DNA from: a virus
IMG/VR virus record: IMGVR_UViG_3300044629_000131
Coordinates: 1-64,000 of that record
Reading direction: 5' to 3' (one strand)
Length of the DNA stretch: 64,000 nt
The notes beneath the pieces were generated by a model. It did no database searches, was not told the origin of the DNA, and worked only from the letters and a program-made list of their open reading frames with translations. The position numbers were made by a program, and so were the translations under genes. Below are positions 44,039 through 51,376 of the stretch, one piece after another. Position 1 is the first letter of the stretch; every line of letters starts with the position of its first letter.

Positions 44039-45466
44039 ATGTTTAACGCACAAGCTCTAACCGAAAAGTGGTCACCTGTTCTAGGTCATGAAGGCGCTGG
44101 CGCTATCAAGGACAATTATAGAAAGGCTGTTACCGCTGTTCTGTTAGAAAACACAGAAAAGGCACTACGCGAAGAGCGTGGTATGATCAACGAAGCATCC
44201 AACACAGTTGGTGCTATTGGTTCCAACGCACTTTCGGGTAGCGCACTAGGAACCCAAACTGGTGGTCTCGCAGGTTTCGATCCTGTTATGATCTCCCTAA
44301 TCCGCAGAGCAATGCCTAACCTCGTTGCTTATGACATCTGCGGTGTTCAACCAATGAGCGGTCCTACTGGACTAATCTTTGCGATGAAGTATCACTATCA
44401 AGAAAATGGTTCAGCTCTTCGTGCTGGTCCAGAAGCTCTCTACAACGAGCCTGATAGCAACTTCTCTGCTTCTTCAACTGGTGCTGGTGTATATAACCAG
44501 ACCAACGCTGCTGGTGGCGATGACACCCACCCAAGAGGCGATGGTGGCACTACTGATGCTAACCCTGGTCTCCTAAATGACAGCGGCACTTATGAGCGCG
44601 GTTCAACTGCTATTCCTCGTGAGACTGCTGAAATTCTAGGTTCAGGCGCTGGTGCTCTCTTCAACGAAATGAGCTTCAGCATCGAGAAGACTTCGGTACA
44701 AGCACGTACCAGAGCACTCAAGGCTGAGTACACTCTAGAACTCGCACAAGACCTTAAGGCAATCCACGGTCTTGATGCTGAGCAGGAACTTGCTAACCTA
44801 CTCTCCAGCGAAATCCTTGCTGAGATCAACCGTGAAGTTGTAAGAACCGTTTATACCGTTGCTAAGCCTGGTGCTCAGAACAACGTTGCTAACGCTGGTA
44901 TCTTCGACCTCGACGTTGACTCAAACGGTCGCTGGTCAGTTGAGAAGTTCAAGGGTCTCATGTTCCAAGTTGAGCGCGATGCTAACGCTATTGCTCAGCA
45001 AACCCGTCGTGGTAAGGGCAACTTCATCATCACTTCTGCTGATGTTGCTTCTGCTCTCGCTATGAGCGGCACCCTTGATTATTCTTCAGGTCTATCAGGC
45101 GCTGGTGGTCCTTCCATCGGTGAAGTTGATGACACTGGCAACCTCCTAGTAGGAACCATGAACGGTCGTATCAAGGTCTATGTTGATCCTTATTCGGCAA
45201 ACGTTTCCAGCAACCACTACTACGTTGTTGGTTATAAGGGTTCTTCACCATATGACGCAGGACTATTCTACTGCCCATATGTTCCCCTCCAGATGCTACG
45301 CAGCATTGATCCTAACACCTTCCAACCTAAGATTGGCTTTAAGACCCGTTACGGAATGGTTGCTAACCCATTTGTCACCCAGTCAAATGGAACCCCAGAT
45401 GCTGAGACCCTCACAGCAAACCGCAACCAGTACTACAGAAGAGTACTTGTTAAGAACCTCATGTGA
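44039..45466 (+). CDS. 23: Major capsid protein gp23
   Basis: A 475-residue HK97-fold capsid protein (T4 gp23 is 521). The N-terminal propeptide probably ends at I50-N51-E52/A53, a gp21 site, leaving 423 residues. Recognisable core: FDPVMISLIRRAMPNLVAYDICGVQPMSGPTGLIFAMK and a C-terminal PFV segment before MLRS-type P-domain motifs (PYVPLQMLRSIDPNTFQPKIGFKTRYGM). Codon use is strikingly optimised (CGT, CTC, AAC, GGT) compared with the fibre genes, as expected for a very abundant protein. A strong terminator follows. Confidence 0.97.
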   Translation: MFNAQALTEKWSPVLGHEGAGAIKDNYRKAVTAVLLENTEKALREERGMINEASNTVGAIGSNALSGSALGTQTGGLAGFDPVMISLIRRAMPNLVAYDICGVQPMSGPTGLIFAMKYHYQENGSALRAGPEALYNEPDSNFSASSTGAGVYNQTNAAGGDDTHPRGDGGTTDANPGLLNDSGTYERGSTAIPRETAEILGSGAGALFNEMSFSIEKTSVQARTRALKAEYTLELAQDLKAIHGLDAEQELANLLSSEILAEINREVVRTVYTVAKPGAQNNVANAGIFDLDVDSNGRWSVEKFKGLMFQVERDANAIAQQTRRGKGNFIITSADVASALAMSGTLDYSSGLSGAGGPSIGEVDDTGNLLVGTMNGRIKVYVDPYSANVSSNHYYVVGYKGSSPYDAGLFYCPYVPLQMLRSIDPNTFQPKIGFKTRYGMVANPFVTQSNGTPDAETLTANRNQYYRRVLVKNLM

Positions 45467-45490
45467 TCCATTCACAATTCAACACACAGG

Positions 45491-45514
45491 GGACCCGAAA
45501 GGGTCCTTTTTTTT
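45491..45514 (+). terminator. Rho-independent terminator after gp23
   Basis: Stem GGACCC (45491-45496) with GGGTCC (45501-45506), GAAA tetraloop, then eight T. It closes the capsid transcription unit. Confidence 0.93.
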
Positions 45515-45528
45515 GTAAATAGTAAATA
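45514..45528 (+). promoter_or_regulatory. Two overlapping late promoter-like boxes
   Basis: TGTAAATA (45514-45521) and AGTAAATA (45521-45528), 24 and 17 bases before the ATG at 45545. Each keeps the TAAATA core. Confidence 0.45.
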
Positions 45529-45544
45529 GCATTTTTGTTACGTT

Positions 45545-45709
45545 ATGCCAAGAGGAATGATGAGTAAGGTTGACATGCTCGCAAGAGTATATAAAATGAA
45601 GACAGCATTACATGATGGTATTTTTGCTGATAGAGGTAAGGATTGGAATGATGGTGCTAATTACACTTTAGATAGAATTTTAGACATTCTAAACGAATAT
45701 CACAAATGA
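45545..45709 (+). CDS. Hypothetical 54-aa protein
   Basis: Basic N-terminal half and two predicted helices (SKVDMLARVYKMKTAL and TLDRILDILNEY). Four-base ATGA overlap with the next gene. Not recognised. Located in a string of tiny genes between gp23 and gp3. Confidence 0.5.
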   Translation: MPRGMMSKVDMLARVYKMKTALHDGIFADRGKDWNDGANYTLDRILDILNEYHK

Positions 45710-45891
45710 ATCAATCTTCTATTATATTACTATTATGCTTGTCACCGTTAGCGGTGATCTTTTTAGTTATGAAGGTAGCACTTTGGATAGGAGAAACAGC
45801 ATCATTTGCGGCAAAAACTAAAGAGTTAGAAAAAATGCAGCATGGTCCATATATTGTCTGGGATGAAGAGGAGGAAGATGAATGGTCTTAG
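45706..45891 (+). CDS. 61-aa single-pass membrane protein
   Basis: Residues about 5-28 are hydrophobic (SIILLLCLSPLAVIFLVMKVAL); the C-terminus is acidic (VWDEEEEDEWS). ATGA coupled to the upstream gene; overlaps the next by 10 bases. Function unknown. Confidence 0.55.
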   Translation: MNQSSIILLLCLSPLAVIFLVMKVALWIGETASFAAKTKELEKMQHGPYIVWDEEEEDEWS

Positions 45892-46052
45892 ATGATTTGT
45901 ATAGAAGAGTAGCAAGAGCAAAAATAAACATCTTGATGGAAGAACCATGCCCAATGTATGAACCAGAATGGGAAAACAATTATGGCACATCGTATGAAAA
46001 AATTATCACCAGAAAAACTAGTAACACAGAAAGAATGTCAGGAGATGATTGA
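45882..46052 (+). CDS. Hypothetical 56-aa protein
   Basis: A strong ribosome binding site (GAGGAGGAAG) lies just upstream of the ATG, which supports a real gene. Helical N-terminus (LDDLYRRVARAKINILMEE). Its 3' part overlaps the next frame by 71 bases, so one of the two may be spurious or shorter than drawn. Confidence 0.45.
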   Translation: MVLDDLYRRVARAKINILMEEPCPMYEPEWENNYGTSYEKIITRKTSNTERMSGDD

Positions 46053-46200
46053 TGCTGCTATACGACAGCACAATCGAAATGCTTCCATTATTTCTATGTG
46101 CGTTGGTTGGGTGGTTCTTGCTTTATTTGCTGAAGGACTTCTAAGACTTATTGGCGTCATTCCCCCACTACTACCATGGCTCAACATTACCCTGAAATAA
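45982..46200 (+). CDS. 72-aa membrane protein with basic N-terminus
   Basis: The N-terminal half is helical and charged (KKLSPEKLVTQKECQEMIDAAI), with one hydrophobic segment about 37-60 (SIISMCVGWVVLALFAEGLLRLIG). Start at ATG 45982 with GGGAAA upstream; an ATG at 45958 would add eight residues. Overlaps the next gene by 25 bases. Confidence 0.5.
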   Translation: MAHRMKKLSPEKLVTQKECQEMIDAAIRQHNRNASIISMCVGWVVLALFAEGLLRLIGVIPPLLPWLNITLK

Positions 46201-46355
46201 TAGGAATAGTTTTGTTGTTAGTGTTTGCTTCAACTATGTTCTATCAAGGAACATGTATCCTCAAAGGAAAACGCGGATATTCTTTGAGAGATTATATGAA
46301 GCAGGAAAGCACTAACATGCGTCACAGAATAGAAGAACTACTCAAGGATAAATAA
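46176..46355 (+). CDS. 59-aa single-pass membrane protein
   Basis: Hydrophobic residues about 8-28 (IIGIVLLLVFASTMFY), followed by a basic domain (KGKRGYSLRDYM) and a charged helix. Overlaps the upstream gene. Ends on the late promoter of the gp3 gene. Function unknown. Confidence 0.5.
   Translation: MAQHYPEIIGIVLLLVFASTMFYQGTCILKGKRGYSLRDYMKQESTNMRHRIEELLKDK
46347..46354 (+). promoter_or_regulatory. Candidate late promoter for gp3
   Basis: GATAAATA overlapping the upstream stop, 23 bases before the ATG at 46377. A short 5-bp inverted repeat (CTACT/AGTAG) flanks it but does not cover a ribosome binding site. Confidence 0.65.
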
Positions 46356-46376
46356 CTAGTAGCTTGGGAAGTTGAC

Positions 46377-46895
46377 ATGACCGCTGAGTGGTACAAGGAT
46401 CAACCAAGGAATAGGAATTTTCTAAATCCAGTTGGTTATCTTTTGAAATTAGATAAATTTGAAGGAACGGATTTCTTTTGTCAAAGAGCAAACGTTCCTG
46501 ATATCACTATGCCAACAACAGAGTTTGCGACAAGATTTCGCAACCTACCTATTATCCCTGGAGGTGGTGTCACCTTTGGGGATTTTACTGTTCAATTTAT
46601 TGTTGATGAAGATCTAAAGAATTATTATTCAATTCATAAGTGGATGCGTCAGAATGGCAGAGCAGATGATGATGCCGATACTCCACCAAAAGAAGAATAT
46701 AGTAATGCTCAACTACACATTGTAACTTCATCATACAATCCCGCATTTATTGTATCGTTTGAGAATATTTTTCCAGTGTCATTGTCTGGTCTAGAATTCA
46801 ATGCTACAATGACAGATGTAGAATATATTACTGCTGAAGTTACATTTAAGCATCAGCGATTTTTTATCCTTGACAAAAATATGAAACCCCTATGA
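46377..46895 (+). CDS. 3: Tail completion protein, probable gp3
   Basis: A 172-residue protein (T4 gp3 is about 176) lying between gp23 and uvsY, the usual place of gp3 in T4-like cyanophages, where it caps the tail tube. The sequence has a tail-tube-fold layout: FLNPVGYLLKLDKF, FCQRANVPDITMP, GGVTFGDFTVQFIVDEDLKNYYSIHKWMR and a closing TAEVTFKHQRFFIL strand. A gp54-like baseplate tube initiator has the same fold pattern and is the main alternative. ATGA overlap with uvsY. Confidence 0.65.
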   Translation: MTAEWYKDQPRNRNFLNPVGYLLKLDKFEGTDFFCQRANVPDITMPTTEFATRFRNLPIIPGGGVTFGDFTVQFIVDEDLKNYYSIHKWMRQNGRADDDADTPPKEEYSNAQLHIVTSSYNPAFIVSFENIFPVSLSGLEFNATMTDVEYITAEVTFKHQRFFILDKNMKPL

Positions 46896-47365
46896 ATTTT
46901 GAAACTCTTCGTAATAAATTTGATCAACTACGTGAAGAATGGGCAGAAGATAGCGCGGTAGATTTCCAGTTCAAGAACAAACAGTATACCACAGATCTTG
47001 GACAACTTGCGTTAGACATCCCTTTCCAACACAATAAATACTTAAACCATTACACTGATATCTCACAGATCAAAACTTCTCTGGAGTTTGAAATCAGAAA
47101 ACTTGTAAAAGAAAAACGCGAATACTACAGCGGTGAAGCTGATGCTCGTGTTTACGCAGAAAAACCTTTTGGCGGAAGAATTCAAACTTCCGAAAAAATG
47201 AAGACTTACCTAGAGAGTGATGATGAGATTATCAATCTTGAGGCGAAGATCAAGTATCTAGACCAGATGTTGTACTGGTTGGATCAGGTTATGCGACAGA
47301 TTTCAAATAGAGGGTTTCAGATCAAGAGTGCCATTGAATGGGAGAAATTTATTAATGGACAATAA
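46892..47365 (+). CDS. uvsY: Recombination mediator UvsY
   Basis: A 157-residue protein (T4 UvsY is 137) that loads UvsX recombinase onto gp32-coated single-stranded DNA. The REYYSGEADARVY segment and SNRGFQIKSAIEWEKFINGQ C-terminus correspond to T4 DYYSGRGDGDEF and KSRGFAIKHIQDMRAFEAG. Starts within the gp3 stop; its stop overlaps the uvsW start (TAATG). Confidence 0.93.
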   Translation: MNFETLRNKFDQLREEWAEDSAVDFQFKNKQYTTDLGQLALDIPFQHNKYLNHYTDISQIKTSLEFEIRKLVKEKREYYSGEADARVYAEKPFGGRIQTSEKMKTYLESDDEIINLEAKIKYLDQMLYWLDQVMRQISNRGFQIKSAIEWEKFINGQ

Positions 47366-48834
47366 TGACACTCCTTTCTGTTAAAAAGAAAAACGAAGTA
47401 TACGTCACCATTCAGTCCGCAGAGCCCCATGTTCATATGGAGCTTTCGGACTATTTTACTTTTGAGGTTCCAGAAGCAAAGTTCTTAAAGAAAAATCCTC
47501 GTTACAAATACTGGGATGGAACTATTCGTCTGTATTCTCCTGGTACTGGCGAACTGTATGGTGGTTTAATGAAACACCTTGAGGTGTGGGCAGCGGAGCG
47601 TCAGTACACAATACAATACGAAAAGAATGATTGGTATGGCGATGTTCAAGAAACTAACGACTTTGTTTCTCCTGCTGGTATCAAAACATTTATGGACAAA
47701 ATCACCAGAGAAGGAATTACTCCAAGAGAGTATCAATACCGTGCTGTCTACGAAGCAATAAAGAATAATCGCAAATTACTTCTTTCTCCTACGGGGTCGG
47801 GGAAATCTCTGATGATCTATTCCCTCGTCAGATACTATACTGCTACCAACAAGCAAACGTTGATCATCGTCCCTACTACGTCCCTGGTAGAACAGATGGT
47901 TAATGACTTTAAAGATTACGGGTGGAATGCTGATGAGCATGTTCATAAAATTTACTCTGGTAAAGATAAGAATACTGATAAACCGATCATCATTTCCACC
48001 TGGCAATCAATCTATAAGTTTCCCAAGAGATACTTTGATGATTTTGATTGCGTGATTGGTGATGAAGCACACCTGTTTAAGTCTAAATCACTTACTGGTA
48101 TTATGACAAAGCTTCATAATGCGAAGTATAGATTTGGTTTTACTGGAACCCTTGATGGTAGTAAGACACACAAGTGGGTATTAGAAGGTTTGTTTGGTGA
48201 TTGTGAGCGTGTAACAAAAACTGATGATCTTATTCGTGAAGGACATCTATCTAAATTTAGGATCAAAGTTTTACTTTGTAAACATGCTCCACAATATTTT
48301 GATACATATCATGATGAAATTGATTATCTTGTCAATCATAAAGGAAGAAATAATTTAATCAAAAATCTTGTTAAAGATATTGATGGCAATACACTCGTGT
48401 TATTCAACTATGTGGAGAAGCATGGAGAACCACTTTTTGATCTAATAAATAACACAATAGATCCCACAAGAAAAATATTCTTTGTTCATGGTGGGACTGA
48501 CGTTGAAGACAGAGAAGAAGTACGACAAATTACCGAGAGTGAAAACAATGCTGTGATCATTGCTTCATACGGTACTTTCTCAACTGGCATCAACATCAAA
48601 AGATTACACAATATTATTTTTGCTTCACCCAGTAAGTCACGTATACGTAATTTACAGTCCATCGGAAGGGTCCTACGTAAAGGTGAAGGAAAGGACATCG
48701 CAACCTTATATGATATTGCTGATGATATAGGTGGTCAAAATTATACACTAAAACATCTGAATGAAAGGGTTAATATTTACAACGAAGAAAACTTTAAGTA
48801 TGAGGTTATTAAAGTAAATTTACGCGCAAGTTAA
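47365..48834 (+). CDS. uvsW: RNA-DNA/DNA helicase UvsW
   Basis: A 489-residue SF2 helicase (T4 UvsW is about 500) that unwinds R-loops and branched DNA, ending origin-dependent replication. N-terminal DNA-binding domain about 1-110 (LKKNPRYKYWDGTIRLY), Q-type region GITPREYQ, Walker A SPTGSGKS at 141-148, DEAH at 232-235, and motif VI QSIGRVLRKG. UvsY-UvsW adjacency is conserved with T4. The gene is followed by the Sm-like protein one base after its stop. Confidence 0.95.
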   Translation: MTLLSVKKKNEVYVTIQSAEPHVHMELSDYFTFEVPEAKFLKKNPRYKYWDGTIRLYSPGTGELYGGLMKHLEVWAAERQYTIQYEKNDWYGDVQETNDFVSPAGIKTFMDKITREGITPREYQYRAVYEAIKNNRKLLLSPTGSGKSLMIYSLVRYYTATNKQTLIIVPTTSLVEQMVNDFKDYGWNADEHVHKIYSGKDKNTDKPIIISTWQSIYKFPKRYFDDFDCVIGDEAHLFKSKSLTGIMTKLHNAKYRFGFTGTLDGSKTHKWVLEGLFGDCERVTKTDDLIREGHLSKFRIKVLLCKHAPQYFDTYHDEIDYLVNHKGRNNLIKNLVKDIDGNTLVLFNYVEKHGEPLFDLINNTIDPTRKIFFVHGGTDVEDREEVRQITESENNAVIIASYGTFSTGINIKRLHNIIFASPSKSRIRNLQSIGRVLRKGEGKDIATLYDIADDIGGQNYTLKHLNERVNIYNEENFKYEVIKVNLRAS

Positions 48835-48835
48835 T

Positions 48836-49234
48836 ATGGAAGAAGAATTTTATGCGACACTAAAATTAGTTTCTGGGGAAGAGATAGTAGCAAGGGTTTG
48901 CTATCTTCCAGATGAAGACAAACTTATGTTGGATAAACCATTAGCAGTTGAAACAGCAAAACAAAAAAAGGGTCACATGGAAGTGACTGGGTTTACTTTA
49001 AAAGAATGGATCTCAGCTACATTTGATGATATGTTTATTATCAAACGAGATCACATTCTTACGATGACAGAATTGGATGAAACAATTGAAGAGTTCTATA
49101 TAAAAACAGTTCAAAAAATTGAAAGCGCCAAAACGCTAATCGGTAGAGGAAACAAACTTCCCAGAAGAGCTGGTTATCTCGGGTCTATTAAGGAAGTGAA
49201 AAAATCTTTAGAAGATATCTATAAGAAAAGTTAA
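48836..49234 (+). CDS. Sm-like conserved phage protein, 132 aa
   Basis: The first about 75 residues (ATLKLVSGEEIVARVCYL, DKLMLDKPLAVE, KEWISATFDDMFIIKRDHILTM) have the strand order and V-L--G pattern of an Sm/LSM barrel. The same pattern occurs in the three small proteins before gp43 (62965, 63290, 63639). The C-terminal part is charged helix with a basic RGNKLPRRAGYLGS segment. RNA binding is a hypothesis only. Confidence 0.65.
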   Translation: MEEEFYATLKLVSGEEIVARVCYLPDEDKLMLDKPLAVETAKQKKGHMEVTGFTLKEWISATFDDMFIIKRDHILTMTELDETIEEFYIKTVQKIESAKTLIGRGNKLPRRAGYLGSIKEVKKSLEDIYKKS

Positions 49235-49302
49235 GAGCTCTATTTCCCTTGAACCCCTGACAGAGTTATTGTACTGGGTTTCTGAGGTCATGTCAAGCCC
49301 CC

Positions 49303-49331
49303 TTTACAATTGAACGATACGATGCTATACT
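49303..49331 (+). promoter_or_regulatory. Host-type sigma-70 promoter before gene 55
   Basis: -35 TTTACA (49303-49308), 17-base spacer, -10 TATACT (49326-49331); expected start near 49338. Each hexamer has one mismatch to consensus, in a 137-base non-coding gap (49235-49370). It should drive early or middle expression of gp55, gp47 and gp46 by host RNA polymerase. Confidence 0.8.
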
Positions 49332-49370
49332 TGATACAAATCATGTGAGACAACCGTGACATTCGCAGTA

Positions 49371-49865
49371 ATGACAAGAAAAAAACAGACAGAAAATTAC
49401 GTCAATAACAAAGAGTTTCTTGCTGCGATCAGTGAGTACCGATCTAAGGTTATTGCTGCGAAGGAAGCTGGTAAACCTCGCCCCCGAGTAACAAACTACT
49501 TGGGGGAATGCTTCCTAAAAATTGCCACACATCTTTCTTACAAACCAAACTTTGTCAACTACATGTTCCGTGAGGACATGATTTGTGACGGTATTGAAAA
49601 CTGCTTACAGTATATTGATAACTTTGATCCAGAGAAATCAACTAACCCGTTTGCCTATTTCACTCAAATTATCTACTACGCTTTTCTCCGCCGTATACAA
49701 AAGGAAAAGAAACAGCTTGAAATTAAAGGAAAAATTCTTGAACGATCAGGATATGACGAAGTGATGCACACAGACACATTTGATGGTACAATGTCTGGTA
49801 TGAACGCTTCCTATTCTGACATGGGAACTATCAAAGAAAGTATTGAAACCCGAATGAACCGATGA
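49371..49865 (+). CDS. 55: Late-transcription sigma factor gp55
   Basis: A 164-residue protein (T4 gp55 is 185). It redirects host RNA polymerase to late promoters together with sliding clamp gp45. The N-terminus YVNNKEFLAAI matches T4 YVNNKELLQAI; REDMICDGIENCL and NFDPEKSTNPFAYFTQIIYYAFLRRIQKEKK match the sigma-2-like core. The ATG at 49371 gives the best fit to T4; a GTG at 49356 is in frame. Its presence fits the NATAAATA-type late boxes over the structural half. Confidence 0.93.
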   Translation: MTRKKQTENYVNNKEFLAAISEYRSKVIAAKEAGKPRPRVTNYLGECFLKIATHLSYKPNFVNYMFREDMICDGIENCLQYIDNFDPEKSTNPFAYFTQIIYYAFLRRIQKEKKQLEIKGKILERSGYDEVMHTDTFDGTMSGMNASYSDMGTIKESIETRMNR

Positions 49866-50074
49866 ATGATTATGAGTGGATTGATGAATGTTTCCGTGTC
49901 GAACAGAAACGCTTTGGAACTTGGTCTAGCTACGATAAAGAAGGTAAGGGCATCCTCACCACACTTAGTAAGGAACACCTTATCGCTTCGACCCGTTGGT
50001 ATCTACGAGCAAAACAAGAAGGGTTCTCTGAACCAACTATTCAATACGATGGAACTGTTGGAGGTAAACTATGA
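49862..50074 (+). CDS. Hypothetical 70-aa protein between gp55 and gp47
   Basis: Soluble, Tyr/Trp and Glu/Lys rich (EWIDECFRVEQKRFGTWSSYDKEG), no recognised domain. ATGA overlap with gp55 and four-base overlap with gp47 show translational coupling in the early operon. Confidence 0.7.
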   Translation: MNDYEWIDECFRVEQKRFGTWSSYDKEGKGILTTLSKEHLIASTRWYLRAKQEGFSEPTIQYDGTVGGKL

Positions 50075-51111
50075 AGATCGCTCTAATTACTGACCAGCAT
50101 CTTGATGGACGCAAAGGATCTCTGGCATTCTGGAATTACTTTCAGAAGTTTTATGATGAAGTATTTTTTCCTATACTAGAAAAGAAAAAAGTTACTCACA
50201 TTATTGACCTTGGAGATACATTTGACAATCGTAAGTCAATGGACTTCAATACATTTCATCGTGTGAAGGAGCATTACTTTGACAAACTACAAGGTTACAA
50301 AGTTCATATGCTTCTTGGTAATCATTGTACTTATTACAAAAATACCAACCGTATCAACTCACCTGAACTCTTACTGGAACAGTATTCAAACATCCGCATT
50401 TATTCTTCACCAGAGCATCTTACAATAGGTAGTAAGAAGTTCCTGATGTTGCCTTGGATCAACGCAGAGAACCGTGATGATGTCTTAAAGCTACTTGAAA
50501 CTTCTGATGCTGATATTTGTTGCGGTCACCTTGAACTTACTGGATTTGAAGTTACGCCTGGTATGATGATGGATCATGGTATGGATCCAAAACTATTCCA
50601 TCGTTTCAACCGTGTCTGGTCTGGACATTTTCATCATCGTTCAAAGAAAGGGAATATTCAGTATCTTGGCAATCCTTATCAAATGTATTGGAATGATTAC
50701 AAGGACACCCGTGGATTTCATATTTACGATACTCAAAGTGATAAACTTGAGTTTATCCCTAACCCGTTCGAGATCTTCGAAAAGATTATCTACGACGACA
50801 CAAAGGCAGACTACAACAAACAAGATGTGTCTGATTATAAAGACAAGTACATCAAGATCGTCGTTGATGAAAAGAAAGACTACCAAATGTTTGAAACGTT
50901 GGTTGATCGTCTTTACAACGTAGGAGTTCATGATGTAAAGATTATTGAAAATCTTGTTGGCGAAGACAGCAAAACCGACATCGAAATGTCCGCAAAAGAT
51001 ACATTAACACTTCTGAATGAGTATATTGATGAAGTAGAAATGACCGTCAGTAAATCAGATCTTAAGACACTTATGAGATCTCTATATATTGAGAGCTGTA
51101 ACGTTGTCTAA
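50071..51111 (+). CDS. 47: Recombination nuclease subunit gp47 (Mre11/SbcD-like)
   Basis: A 346-residue metallophosphoesterase (T4 gp47 is 339). Metal-binding motifs in order: TDQHLDGR, DLGDTFDNR, LLGNHCTYY, CCGHLE and WSGHFHHRS. With gp46 it processes DNA ends for recombination-dependent replication and takes part in host DNA degradation. Strong GGAGG upstream of the ATG. Confidence 0.95.
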   Translation: MKIALITDQHLDGRKGSLAFWNYFQKFYDEVFFPILEKKKVTHIIDLGDTFDNRKSMDFNTFHRVKEHYFDKLQGYKVHMLLGNHCTYYKNTNRINSPELLLEQYSNIRIYSSPEHLTIGSKKFLMLPWINAENRDDVLKLLETSDADICCGHLELTGFEVTPGMMMDHGMDPKLFHRFNRVWSGHFHHRSKKGNIQYLGNPYQMYWNDYKDTRGFHIYDTQSDKLEFIPNPFEIFEKIIYDDTKADYNKQDVSDYKDKYIKIVVDEKKDYQMFETLVDRLYNVGVHDVKIIENLVGEDSKTDIEMSAKDTLTLLNEYIDEVEMTVSKSDLKTLMRSLYIESCNVV

Positions 51112-51112
51112 T

Positions 51113-51376
51113 ATGTACATCGTAACTTTGGAAGATCACCCAGATGGCGTATACTCTGTCTTTGATGAACAAGAAGACAGAGTAATTCCTATCTTTCAAG
51201 AAGAAGATGATGCTGACCGTTACCTTATGATGTTAGAAGAAGACCCAGACTATCCACCAATGCAGATAGTTGAGGTTGACGACCATGTTATAATAGGAGC
51301 ATGTCAAGAGAGAGGACATAGGTTCTCAATCATAACTCCTGATGACTTTTTGATCCCACCCGATGATTTAGAATGA
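51113..51376 (+). CDS. DUF3110-like small acidic protein, 87 aa
   Basis: Starts MYIVTLEDHPDGVYSV. The pattern of short strands, EEDDADRYLMMLEED and a P-M-IVEVDDHVI--AC end resembles DUF3110, a family shared by cyanobacteria and cyanophages. An earlier in-frame GTG at 51089 lies inside gp47 and is not used. It is wedged between gp47 and gp46 with a four-base overlap to gp46. Function unknown. Confidence 0.7.
   Translation: MYIVTLEDHPDGVYSVFDEQEDRVIPIFQEEDDADRYLMMLEEDPDYPPMQIVEVDDHVIIGACQERGHRFSIITPDDFLIPPDDLE

Noticed and set aside
46338-46365. Inverted repeat CTACT/AGTAG around the gp3 late promoter as a fifth RBS switch
   Set aside because: Only five pairs and it does not include the GGGAAG ribosome binding site.
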